A stretch of DNA of 64,000 nt, from positions 32,018,660-32,082,659 of the forward strand of contig NC_089279.1 of assembly GCF_963678975.1 (NCBI RefSeq), in the 5' to 3' direction. Shown one piece after another: positions 45,801 through 58,408 of the stretch; position 1 is the first letter of the stretch; each line of letters opens with the position of its first letter. The stretch comes from Dysidea avara. Taxonomy: Eukaryota > Porifera > Demospongiae > Dictyoceratida > Dysideidae. The notes beneath the pieces are model-generated. The model made no database searches, was not told the origin of the DNA, and was given only the letters and a program-made list of their open reading frames with translations. A program made the position numbers and the translations under genes.

Positions 45801-48800
45801 GTGACCTTTCTTGCTATGTGTCAGCCTTATAGGATAGCAAGAGTAATGAAGCAATTTTTGGTTTAGTATTACATATATACTGAAATCCCAAAAGTGTGAC
45901 TGACTGAGAGATGCTACATTAGTACTAGTATTTTTAAAAATTGTCAATGCCAAAGTAGGGACTTTCCCACTGAGCTATGTTGTAATACCATCATTCATCT
46001 CTTGTTTCACAACTTTTTATTGCATAGATCCATACTTCATTTTTAAACGGACAATTTTTAGTTTGTTTAGTTTTATGTTGTAGCACAGCTAGCTACAGTG
46101 TATCTTGTGACTGCTCTATTAGAATATCATTTGAGTGACTGTTGTATTAGAGTATCTCGAGTCAGCCTTAAGGGGTGTGCAGCTAGCTAGACCAATAAGG
46201 GGTGAGGCTTGTTTACCGTTAAGTAAATAGTTAGATTGTTAAGAGGTGTGGTCTCCGTACTCTATCACTATTAATCCACCTAGATCTTTATTTGATGAGT
46301 GCGGTCGCGAACCTATCGCAAACGGAATCCCAATTGCAAAGTTGCATATATCTAGCTAGTATACCTCTTGTAGTAGCACCGGGACTAAAGCACTTCTGAA
46401 ATCCAACTCTGAATTAATTCTGTGGCATCTCTATATGCTGCTGAAAGAAAGTGTTGATATGGAAAATCAATGCCTCGATATGGTTTTGATGTTTGAAGAA
46501 GAAGACAACCAACCTGATTGAAGATAAAAGGCACAGAGGGAACACACTCGTTGGAACCCTGAAAAGCACATTCCACTGTTGAGTTTGTTATTGTGGCGTA
46601 AAATGGTGGCCGTGTGTGTGCTGCTTTGTTTGGCCTCTAGGCTTGCGACCGTGGTCAGTGAGTGAGTGAGTGGAGTGAGTGAGGCAGACGAAATTTCAAG
46701 TTTTGGCGATTTAAAAAAAAAAAATCTATATCTGGTCACCAGTAAGCGTTTTCTTGTTTTATTGCTATATTTCATGTTAGATGGACTAATATTATGGCAC
46801 AAAAGTGATTTTTTGTCGCATAAGATGCTTCTAGGATGGTATTTAAAGGTGGCATTTTAGGCGGCACATGTCACACGTCACTTTAGCAGCAGCAATCCCT
46901 ACTTAAACAATTACTGTACTATTTGATACAATTATACCCTTGGGGGAGATGCTTGTCTACATGTAGTCAAACTAGCTTTATAACATTGTTTATTTGGGGT
47001 CCCATAGCAACCAATGTTAATAGCCACTAGTGTTTAGGTGTAAACAAGCTACCATACCTTTACAACTACTAATAGGACACCAACTCATTTTCCTAATAAA
47101 AAACATCGGAAAACATTGGGTGAAAGTATGCATGCTATCAAGAAAACAATCATGCAAATTATACATGCTTTACTCAGTGGTGCAAGTTTCAAGCCTATAA
47201 AACCTATTAGCAAGAGTTGTGAGGGGTAAGTCGTGTAGCATGAAGTCATGATGCAATCCCTATAGTCACCTTTAATGCATTAGGTTTCAGATTTAGATAT
47301 GGCTTCAATAAGCAGCGTACTATATAGTGATATAACCTGTATTCTAAAGAAAGTCACTTCTTGAACTACCTTATGCGGGTTTTGTTAAGATGGTCACAGT
47401 ACGTATATACAAACAGTTTGGTTAGTACCACACTGCTGCATTGTTTGTAAGCTGGTATGAGTGAAGAAATAATAGTATTATTAAATACAATGTGTGTAAT
47501 TTTGACTGTTTCAAAATGTCAATTATAAATGCTCAGTAATTTTTCAGATGATATGTGCCAATTTTTTACACAATGCATTGGTATGTACATAGTATATACA
47601 AAGGACTCACAATGAGAGGAATTTTATATCAAAGGCCTATAGCCATTCAACCTTTCAAACAGTTTCAATTATCAACAGTTTCAATTATCACCGCAGTAAA
47701 CATCCTGTTGAGGTCTCAGACCTCTCCTAAGGATTCTCTACTGGACAAGTAGATGGCTTAATGTGTAGCTTTCAAGTATTGTGAAATTCTATAGTAACTT
47801 GTATGTACATACCGGGAGCCCATAAGCCTCGCAAGGCACTTAAATGGGTTCCTGTACATACATAACATGTACTAGTGCTGATTGAACAATGTACACATGA
47901 TGTTTGTTTTCTAATTTCTCAACCACCACAATGTTGTGGGTTTTAATGCATATACTAGGCCTGAATGATGAAGTGTAAGTGTATATGTAATAGTTATAAC
48001 GAGAGCTTTGTCTGATATGAATCCCAAAGCCTGAGGGCATACGTACAAGGCAGAGTCTGAGTACAGCTAATATGTAAGTAACACTTTCGTAGCAGCCAAA
48101 TACTGTATTGCTCCAAATTTTCAGTTAAAATTTTTTGTAACTGTACAGAAATTTGATAAGCACTGAATTTGTGCACAAAACAGCGGTCAAGATGAAATGA
48201 AGAGTTTGTATCATTACATGTACTTCAGCTACGTTGTGCTTCCATGTGATGAAACAGTAAATCCGATACTTTCTGTTTTTCACAAAGAAATTATGGTGCA
48301 CTGCACAAAGTAACGAAGTAATCACAATGGTTCACACACATTCATTACGTGCAAGACTTCCTGAGCTGATTGTGGGGCCTAATTGCTAAGCCCTGTTGTG
48401 TTGAGTTTACTAATTGAATCAGATTATAAATCCTAAGCTGTTGATATAAGGTTGTGCTTTGTGCCTCAAGGTGTAGTGGGTAACCTAGCAACAAGCAAAC
48501 AGCCAGCATTAAATGACAATCCTGTTGTTTTTTTTTTATTGGAGGCTTTATATGTGTGGCTTCATAAACCCCACCAGATCACATGCAAACACTTCATAGG
48601 CCTTTCACAACCCTTACAAAATCTATTGGCGACCTAACAGACTTGCAAACCCTTGTAACTTCTAGCTACTTCACAAATTTATTTTTTACGAAAACTTTGT
48701 TGAGGGATATCACAGATAATTTCAGATAAGTGAATAAATTAATGTTTTGATCAAGGAATGTTGGAGTCATATAAGGACTATGTACAGAGTTAACTACCAG

Positions 48801-50294
48801 CCTAGAGTGATAAGCTTTGTTGTAGAGTGATTAGTTTGTGTTATCCGTAATGTGGGTGTGGTCTGTATCACTAATGTGCCAAAACGCTTGTGAACAAGCT
48901 ATAGCACTAGTACTCGTCTTAGTCTTAACCCAACGTTTCCCAACTTGTAGGATAGCAAAGATGGCGAAACATTTCAGTCTAAGTGACTTTATGGCAAAAT
49001 AATCACATGGGTATTCATTCATTCTCACAATCGATATAATCAGCTATCCGGGCTACATATGCATGTACAGAACAGATGTAACCCAGACAAATGGCCAACT
49101 GGGCTACATTGCAAATGCAGCCCTGGTGGCTCCTTTGATCAGTCTACACACTGTGTGTTGACATTTTGTTTCAGCCTTTTAGTAATAATGAAAGTGTTTG
49201 ATCTGTCTTGGAGTCAACATGTAATATAACTATATAACTACACCACTGTATGTATATTCAGTATAATCATGACATTTTTGTGTTACATGCGATGATCATG
49301 TGGTTGTTGTTTGTAGTATACTGTACTGCACTATTGACTGCACACAAACTGGATGGGAGGGCTATACAGACTGAACATAATCCACAATTCTATATCAATG
49401 TGGCTGATATTGAGGCACTGAACAGCACCAGAACCTATGTTGCTTGTACGTACATTATTGTAATACTACGTGTAGTTACTATGTGTTTGTATTTTTGTTT
49501 GAGTTGTGCTCATTTTTTTAAGTAGTATTGCAACTGCTTCTAATAGTGGGTTGTAGTTTTTTAAAACCAAAAGTTAAAATTTTGGTTGAATTTTGTTTAA
49601 TTAAGAAAACATGTGTCTGGAAAGTATATTAATGTTATGCTGCCAAATATTGAGAACTTAACTCATTTTTGTGTACATACAGGTACAACAGAGAAGATAT
49701 TCCAAACAAAACTAAACCTCTATGATGTATTTGTGGACCACTGTACTATACACACGCATTCACAATATGTCGAGCCATTGCTCAGAGTATCCAGAGCAGA
49801 TCGGGAGAGATTTGAACATCTAGTAAACCTGAGGTGAGTATAACTACCCCTCCCCCATTGGTACCATTCTCATTATTATCCACAGGTCTAATCATCTCAC
49901 TACTAAGGCAATGTGGAATGGTAGTAGAATGGAACAAGATGACTTGGGGTTTGCCGAGTAAGTGAAAATACCTATTAGAAACTACTAGTTGCTTGGTTTT
50001 TCAGAGGTAGTACTTGTTCTTAATCTTTGTATTCTAGAATGACAAGACAAGTTGTAAGGTGTACTTATATTATTGTATAGATTCTTTGCTGAGATGAACA
50101 CTGTGTTATTCCGTACGATGATGGATGTTTCATCATGTGACGATCATGTTATGACAGTGGAGGCAATCGAACACTTGGGACTGGACGCGGTTCATGATAG
50201 GAACTTTTTGTCTGATCTAGCTGTGTTGTATGGCTTTGATATCGTCGTACAACGATCCACTAGTTTATGCTGTTATCCTGATCTCAATGAGTGA
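42865..50294 (+). CDS. DENND11: DENN domain-containing protein 11 (LCHN)
   Basis: Nine exons: 42865-43066, 43277-43376, 44096-44254, 44893-45010, 45446-45584, 49317-49445, 49683-49833, 49886-49957, 50081-50294. They total 1284 nt, 427 aa, all in phase. Recognised from the LCHN blocks [13 protein letters not shown], the segment [56 protein letters not shown] and YVACTTEKIF. The protein has the uDENN/cDENN layout of the DENND11 family (human about 455 aa). DENN proteins are typically exchange factors for Rab GTPases in membrane traffic; direct activity of this branch is less certain. The N-terminal 50 residues are Ser/Asp-rich and poorly conserved. The smallest intron is 52 bp. The largest, 45585-49316, has no recognised element. 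Confidence 0.95.
43875..44041. mobile_element. TA-flanked MITE in DENND11 intron 2
   Basis: Ends CAGTGGAACCCGTCTTA and the inverse TAAGACAAGTTCCATTG, flanked by TA on each side. 167 bp, containing two AATACAACCTTAAA words. Probably a Tc1/mariner-type MITE, distinct from but similar in ends to 21305-21559. Confidence 0.75.
45585..49316. other. DENND11 intron 5, no other gene seen
   Basis: 3.7 kb intron. A GTGCGTGCGTGCGTGTGTGT stretch occurs near 45646. The dispersed CTCTATTAGAATATCA motif occurs near 46110. Short open frames here have no recognisable motif. Confidence 0.5.
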
Positions 50295-50440
50295 CCATAG
50301 GAAAATTATTCTCAATTTCTCAATCAAGATTGTACGATCTTAAAAACTAAACATGAAATGCTTAAATGTACTGACATTCTAAATATCTAAATTTTTTACA
50401 GTGTATTTTTGTGTGTGGTGTATGGGTGTTGGTGAAACAT

Positions 50441-53400
50441 TTACAGCAACAAGTATTTATAATACAAATTGTGTTTCCTTCTCAAAGCATCTTGCCTTAG
50501 TTCATGAGGTAATGGTGGTTTCTCCACTTTGTACACTGGCTCTGGCCATTCTATAGAAGATACAAGACAACTCTAAATGTTGTGACCAGCACATACTAGA
50601 ACACAAACAGCTAATTACAATGCTGTACATGTAATTCAGGGGCTTTTGTGTGCAAAGTAAACTGGCCTGCTAAATAAGGTCAGAATAATTTATTAGAGTA
50701 GACACGTGCTTTACACAATGACATGCAGAGAATGCTTTTTAGGCTTATTTGTCTTCCTGTCCACTTCTACACATACTATTGAACTACAGTACACAGACAC
50801 TTGTACAGAGAGGATGTACACATACTCATCACATTCTTGTAAGTATTGGTGACTGAACTGTCCCATTTTGTCTGGAACAAGTTATATCCACATGGGATGA
50901 CTTTATCATGATCAGAAAGAAACCTTGAAGTGGAAAATGTCCTTCTCTCTAACCTACACACAACAATGTGAAGGAATTCCACTGGTCCTATGTGTACTTA
51001 CAAGTTTTCTGTTGCTGGTAGTAAATCTGAAGGGAGTGGCTCTTTGTGACTGTAGACTGCAAACACGTATCTATGGTAACCACTACCCTGGGGCGGTATT
51101 GGTGGTAGATAAGGATACACCTCCACTCCATCAGATAATGAAGTACCACTGATGTTTGTGCTGTGTACAACAACCAGTGTGTGTACAGGATATGTATGCA
51201 GCTCATATCAAAGGACATGGATACAACAGCTATGTAACAGTAGAACATTACACAAGTAAGGCCCACAACTGGTGTATTTCAGACATAAGAAAACATCAAA
51301 ACACTCTAATAGAACATACAAATAATACGCACTCTACTTACACCATCCAATGTAGCAGTTCTGTTGTCTGGTCCTGGAGGTTACCATCTACCACACAATA
51401 CAGCTCACCACTATAAGTTGCTATGGTAACCCACCTGGATTAGTCATAATCATCGTCCATAAATGATTATCATCATTATGAGGTGGTAACTTCACGTTCG
51501 GCTGACTGACAGTCTGGAAATAAATTGCTACATTAATGAATTTTACTTGACTATTCCAATGAGTCTAGTTATTGCATAGACTACCAAAGATTGGCGACTG
51601 TTCTATTAGGATATTTTGTGACTATAAAAGATGTCTGTCAAAAGGAATCCAGGAAACACATGGCAATATTGCATATTACAGCTTCAACAAATGTGACCGG
51701 ATTTGCAAAAAGGGGTCTTCCACACACATCCAATATACCAATTTTGACGATAAATAACTTCAGATTACAATATGCTATTGGCTTGAAATTTGGGCTGTAG
51801 TGAGAACCCACATAGGTTAATTGCTGGAGAAATCTTGAAGTTTGTATGTGCTTTGACAACTAAGTTATGGTCTTCCAAATTCATAGAATTGGATGTGTGT
51901 GGAAGACTCCTTTTCGCAAATCCGGTCACAAATATTGTGTATCACTAGCTGTGAGTAACATGACTGTTCTATTAAAACATTTGTCAATTTTCCACCATAC
52001 TTCAAGAGTAGGAGTGGTTAGTACAGTTGTACAGCTAACACAAGCATCTTCTCTTCATACAGACCATGTCCCAGTGGATACATACCTTGTTGGCTTCCAT
52101 GATGTTTCCATGGTAAACATGTTGAGATCCATAACTAATTGTGGCAAGTACTTTTGGTAGGAAGGATGTCCCAAACACATCACGGAATATCCCAAACTGT
52201 GTCCCGATAGTTTTGATGTGCATAAAATATTGTCTTGTACTCCTGTACTCCTCAGCAACTTTATCCAATGGAATCAACACTGAAATGATAGAACTAAAAT
52301 AATGCTCACTTAATGGTCACCTCCTTAACTTTAATAACTTCGTCATATGTAATGACCATGTTAAGGAAGTCCTAAAATGGACACCTCATTAGTGACCATT
52401 CCAAACATGGCTAAGGTGTATGTCTAACACACCTTAGCCATGTCTAACAGTCTACACACATGTCTAAGGTGTATGTTCACACTATCAAGCCAGAGTGTTA
52501 TCAACTTGGGCTATTGAACTCGGGTTGGCACTTGTTCACACTACTACATCTGACACAAGCTCGATAGTGCAAGCGCTGAATAATAATTAGCTAAAAAACA
52601 AGTGCACAAGCTTTTGATTATTTAGGCGCTAAATAAAAATGCACCAGAATTGTAGCGAAGAAGTGTAGAACCAGCTGAAATAAGTTGCACAATGTTATAG
52701 CTGCCATGGTTAAGCTAGTGGGTGCTCCTTTTGCCAGGAATATTAATGCGTCGTTCGAGCGTAACTGTCATAAAGTCGAACTGTGGTACATCGTAGCCAT
52801 TTTGAAGAACAGTTTTAGAGCATAGAATATACTTGCTGTGTGGCCAACACAAACAAGTTATATTGTAGGCCAGCTCGGAATGCTGTATCCCATCCTGGGC
52901 CAACCCGTGCCAGCCCACCTCTCCTTGTCATGCCGTGCTGGACCTAGTTTGGCACGGCTCGATTGATTCACACTGCAATTTGTTTCGAGCTGTGCCGTGC
53001 TCTACCCGGGTTAGAAGTTAGTGTGAATGGGATGTAAGGTGCACTTTATGACCTCATTAATAAGATCACCTCATCGCAATGGCCTTGTCAAGTAGGTCCC
53101 AAACTATAACTAAGGTGTACTTCATGACCTCATTAACAAGACCACTTCATCCAATAAGTTCTATCAATGAGGCTTGTATGTTATTTACTGCAATGATATA
53201 TACAGTACCTGTTGTACTAACTAGCACATATCAAGAAGTCTAAGATTTAAGATATTTACAGGATACTGAAAAACTGTTGTCACAAAGCAAAGTGGTCTCA
53301 TCACTAATTTTCATTTACGTATGTAGTAATTCTACATAAGTAGAAATTTAAACCAATTTTGAGATTTAAGATACCGATTTTCTCCAATGGCCTACAATTT

Positions 53401-53784
53401 GTTGTTGCTGTTCCCTCAGGGGTTTTGATAGGTGTCTACACTCTAAGCCAAGCAGACATCTACTGCTCCACCAGCAGTAATCCACTGGGCCAATCACTTT
53501 AACTACAAGCTGTATGAAGTGTATTTTTTAGCCACAAAACTGAACTGGTGTGGAGCAGAAGCCATAGAGTGTGTGGGTTATCACTAGGCCAACGGCTGTC
53601 CTATCAAATACCATGACACATATGCATAACTGATGTGTAATTACAAACATAATATTATAATAGTATAATCAATTACTCTCACATTTTCTAGTTCTTGCTA
53701 ACTCTTCCAATGCAGGACTAGCTTGATTCTCATGAAGTATCTTCTTCCTCTCCAAACGTTCTAACTTGGCTGAACTTCGGGAAC
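50441..53784 (-). CDS. MRPL38: Mitochondrial ribosomal protein mL38 (5' end not found)
   Basis: Exons 5' to 3': 53683-53784, 52086-52279, 51431-51513, 51342-51410, 51002-51148, 50826-50953, 50441-50550 (stop 50441-50443). Recognised by the PEBP-like body of mL38: ERLERKK, LLIPLDKVAEEY, FGIFRDVFGTSFLPKVL, HLWTMIMTNP, ELLHWMVG, YPYLPPIPPQGSG, LFQTKWDSSVTNTY. mL38 is a structural protein of the mitochondrial large ribosomal subunit. The N-terminal exon(s), with the targeting peptide, should lie between 53785 and 56528; I could not locate them. The join between 51431-51513 and 51342-51410 is odd: only a 20-nt GT...AG gap separates them and an in-frame stop follows if unspliced, so there is either an ultra-short intron or a frameshift. 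The gene ends 146 bp from DENND11, tail to tail. Confidence 0.9.
51693..51929. mobile_element. MITE family A, copy 3
   Basis: In an MRPL38 intron. Ends GTGACCGGATTTGCAAAAAG and its inverse, flanked by AAAT on both sides (51689-51692 and 51930-51933). Nearly identical to 29914-30149, so the insertion is probably recent. Confidence 0.9.
52290..53170. repeat. Repeat-derived MRPL38 intron DNA
   Basis: Two diverged copies of a GTGACC...CTCATTAA(T/C)AAG module sit at about 52310-52400 and 53040-53160. Between them a segment carries opposed GTTCACACTA and TAGTGTGAAT words with GC-rich GCCGTGCC stretches, like a worn inverted-repeat element. Boundaries are not resolved. Confidence 0.4.
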
Positions 53785-54025
53785 CTGTCAACGATAAAAT
53801 GACCAGATTTGATGGATTGATCTTATGAATCATGTAATTGTCTGAGCTCACAAGATGGACAACAATACAACAAGAACTATCACTCATCAATAAATAATTA
53901 GCTATACAATGTATACAAGTACATGATTTACATAACTATTAACAACAAATACTGGAGGATGTGCACAAACTACAAACGCTATGGCTTGATATTACAAGTA
54001 TAAAGAAATTTTAAATTAGATGCAC

Positions 54026-54160
54026 AGTAGGGATATATTCACTTCTTATTGTTTTACAGTATTTGGACATTACGTACTAGCTACTCCAATCCAGCTTGTT
54101 TCAAACCTTTTATTGCAGCACTATACATTGTCCCTACTCTGATTTAAAATTCCTAATTTT
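54026..54160 (+). repeat. Dispersed repeat C, copy 3
   Basis: GCACAGTAGGGATATATTCA, CTTATTGTTTTACAGTAT, CCAATCCAGCTTGTTTC and ACATTGTCCCTAC in the same order as copies 1 and 2. Confidence 0.75.
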
Positions 54161-54689
54161 TTCTTAAACTTGTTTGTGAAGTTTTTTTTGTAAGCTCATG
54201 ACCGCTAAATAGCCTGCTTTTCACAAAACCAGTCACAATATTATATAGAGTTAATCACAGCACTATATACTAGATTATGACTCATACAATAACTGATCAG
54301 TGAGCATGGCTCTACATAAGCCTGCAGATAATAATGGACGTGGATTCGTGCATACCTACAGACTGACGAATGGGCATGGCTACCATATGTCTACAGACAG
54401 TAATCTACATAAGTGGGCATGGCTCATGAAAGAAGCAGGGCTACGTTATGATGGTTATCACATGGCCACATCGTTACATTAATTAATTTAACACATGGGG
54501 TCAGACCCGATAATCTGTAAAGCGGGACCTGAATGATCCGACTCAGTTTTAACATTGTTACTAAACTATATTTATTGACTTATACATTGCTAGTTCACCG
54601 CGAGTCGCTCTTACTGATCAATATCAACAGTGAGCCACGTGTGTTCAAATAGTTTGGCACAACGACCACATGTATTCGAATAGTTTGAT

Positions 54690-55335
<646 letters not shown>

Positions 55336-56528
55336 ATGTACCTATTCTGGAGCTGTCACCCTACGTATATGCAACAAGCATAGGCTAGTCATAAATAGTA
55401 AGTTACCTGAAGGGTAGGGGTAGTCTGCTACATTGCAGACCATTGCCGAGGACTGGAACTTATCAATTAGAGATAACTGCCTGTACTGATTGATATGCTG
55501 AAGCAGAAGGGTCTGCAATGTACCAGGCTACTCAAGGGGTAGGAAATTTTGTCATTTAAACTTTAGCAAATTATGACTTGGGGTTGGTGGAGCATGACAG
55601 TGACAAGGGGTGGTCACTACCAAAAGTTCTGTAGATCCATCTGTGATCCAGATCAAGGTTTTTGATTGATGAAAATATAGCTTGATCACTTGATTTTGCC
55701 TTAAAAACTGCCTTGATTGCTTGATAATTTAGCACATATTTTGGTAAATTCTCGTTTTGTTTGCAAGCTAGCTTAATTATACCACATTCTAGGACGTCTT
55801 GATTGCTTGATTCAGTGCTAATTTACCTCTTAATCGCTTGATTTAATTTTGATCCCAGTTGCAGATAGTTCAGGTCAAAGGAGGTACGACATACGTTAAG
55901 CACTATCAAAAAGAATTCATGTTAATTACATGTTTTGACTTCTAAACTGATACTTTAATTATGCCTAAATTACGGGATTATAGAGACATTGAATATAATT
56001 CCAGTGCTATTCTCTTCTGATGTTGGTGTTAGCCCTCCATTTCGTGCGGTAACTCATCGTCACGTGACGACATCTTCAATCGCCCTGTATATTAATATCA
56101 AACCACTAGGGATCAGCAGGGTTCACCATTCCATTACATTACGGATAAGAAAAGTTTTCAATTGGCACCTAATTTTCAATAAGTTTGCTCTTTACAAATC
56201 CTGAGCTCACGTGAGTGTGTCGTACCTCCTTTGGGTTTAGGTATATAGTGGCTACCCCTTGCATTGAGGTGCATAAATGTAAAGTGCACATGTGTACACG
56301 CGACATAATGCAAACTACATCACGATCATACCAAGGCAGCTGGTGGTTGAGAGCCATCTACATTCGATACTTTTACTCCAACGCAATAGCCCAATAAGTC
56401 TTCCTGACTGCATCGGTGTGCAAAACCAATAAGCGTCACTATTCTAAATAATGAGCTCTATTCCAAATAAAGCGCAGTAAGTTTACGGTACTGAAGGTAA
56501 AAACGTCTAATTTTCGAGTCGTACGACC
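55336..56528. other. Region upstream of STMP1, probable site of the MRPL38 5' end
   Basis: No exon could be proven. A CpG-bearing stretch (TCATCGTCACGTGACGACAT, about 56050-56075, containing a palindromic GTCACGTGAC) may belong to a promoter. MRPL38 must start somewhere between 53785 and here. Confidence 0.3.
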
Positions 56529-58338
56529 ATGCCTTCGCGTGTGTCATCTTTTTTCTCATTAATGGTGAGCTGCATTAGTATTAAAAATGTGTTTATGACT
56601 TGTGCTTTGGAATTTGTAGTGTGGATTAGGAATGGGAAACATTCTAGGGATCTACTTGGCACAGAACTATGAGGTGAACCCTAGTAGCTCTACTGATTGT
56701 GTGGCTGTCACTCCATATTAAATATGATATTGGTGTGAGTTCTGGGAGGAGATGTCTGTAATTATCTAACAATCTCTTACCAGTGTGCAAAAAGAAGCCA
56801 CTGACAAAACCTCAAGCTGCACACACTTGGATTCATAGGCATATCTACAGAGGGGTGGAGGACTACAGGGGCTAGTTAGAGCCCCTCCACTTTTATTTTA
56901 GTAGAGGCTCCACCTTCAAAGACTGATATACTCTAATAGAGCAGTCGTATACATACATACTTTCAAGTCTTAATTGTAAGGCCAAGCTTTCAAAAATTTC
57001 CTGTGGGGGCATGCCCCCAGACCCCTCTAGAAAGAGCAAGCAGCTCCACATGCTGAGTCAGCTTTGCACATTGCACAGGTTGAATCAACTAGTCACAGCC
57101 CCCTCACTTTAAACTTTGTCCTTGCTTGGATTTTATTGTAAGTGGGTTAAAACAATAGGACACCCCAGTTCAAGTGCTCTACTAAATATTGATGCTGAAT
57201 CTCAGATCCCTGCTATTCCACCAATATCACTGATACTTGTTACTAACTAGCGACAGAAGATGCATAGCAAGCAACACCTAAATATGATTCCTGACAATCA
57301 CATCGCATTTGCAGTGTTTTAATATGTATGTGCTACTGTGTTCAGTCCAGGGTGTGGTAGTTGCACAGTGGGTTCCTTCACTCTGGAAGAAATGTAGTAC
57401 AGGAAATGCATTAGGTATGTAGCTGTTCACTTCATATTTGGTTTATCACTTAAACTATCCTTTTAATCTTTGGTACTGCTCTACTGTACCTGCACACATC
57501 AATATTACAGACCAGGTCATCGATTTCACCACATAATACATGTGTGTAGTATCTTGTTAGTGGGTATGTACCAGCCCAGCTATTGTGCTAGTTTAGCTTA
57601 GAGCATGATACCAAGAGTACATAATAATAGAGTAAGGAGGAGAGTGTCTAACTTCAGTGGATTCACCAAACTCACTGTGCTCAGACCTTGCGCAATCAAC
57701 TATAGCCACCAAAGGTGACAAATGGCTTGCTCTATGAAGGAGGTTGTAGCACTTCTACTGCTTCAATTAGGAAATATCAACAGTCTTCTGTTCACTTTTA
57801 AAGGTATTGATTTATTACTAGAAGTTTTATGGATTGAAGTAGGAGGGTTTGAGCGCAATGTGTTTGTATGGATTATATTGAGAGTTAGACACTCTCCTCC
57901 CTCTTCTATTATTATGTACTCTTGATGATACGTAGGTGTCTAAAGCATCACACATAGACACAACTACAACTACTCAATCATTAAAAATCCATGCTGTAAC
58001 TATTTTGTAAACTGTAGTTCCATGGGCAACAATCTTAGTATAGAAAAATGCGCTACAATTTATAAGCAAATTGTGGAGAATACAAAATTAATTTAAGCAT
58101 AATATGTCAAGCTTTTAGCACTCCAGCATAGCATAATCAAAAGCGTAATAGTCTGCCTATCACTATACCTCACAATTAGCAGTGTTGGTTATCACTATAT
58201 ATGTTCTTCTAGGTGCCTAATATTTCAAGTTTATCAAATGCAGTCATCGGTTTGATTAGTTCATACAAGATTGAAGAAGCAACCAAGAAACTTCCTCCAG
58301 CAAGCAAAAATGACAACAATGACAGTAATGAAAAATAA
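56529..58338 (+). CDS. STMP1: Short transmembrane mitochondrial micropeptide, STMP1-like
   Basis: Three tiny exons: 56529-56564 (36 nt), 56620-56673 (54 nt) and 58213-58338 (126 nt), introns 55 bp and 1539 bp, all GT-AG and phase 0. They encode 71 aa. Exons 1-2 give a hydrophobic start and GMGNILGIYLAQNYE, matching the hallmark core of vertebrate STMP1 (LGNxxGMYLAQNY). Exon 3 continues VPN at the same position as the vertebrate protein, then a basic/acidic tail ending KKLPPASKN. Vertebrate STMP1 is 47 aa and lies in the inner mitochondrial membrane, where it associates with respiratory complex III. Here the tail is longer. No exon is large enough for ordinary gene finders. The stop at 58336-58338 is 70 bp from the EMC4 stop on the other strand. 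AATAAA at 58453-58458 would place the 3' UTR across the last EMC4 exon. Confidence 0.85.
56985..57030. repeat. G-rich palindromic module
   Basis: CTTTCAAAAATTTCCTGTGG then GGGCATGCCCCCAGACCCC. Related segments lie at about 11366-11410, 27721-27769 and 30190-30230. In the 11.4 kb case it sits near the right end of a hAT-like element, so these are probably ends of related elements. Confidence 0.5.
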
Positions 58339-58408
58339 TATAACAAAATTGTACATATTATATTTGATCATGTGATGTGTGTATGAAATTCATCAGTTGT
58401 TGTCGGTG

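Noticed and set aside
54300-54482. 60-codon plus-strand frame containing repeated GHGYHM-like words
   Set aside because: It lies near repeat copies with no splice partners or recognised family; the apparent internal repetition follows repeated GGGCATGGCT words in the DNA.
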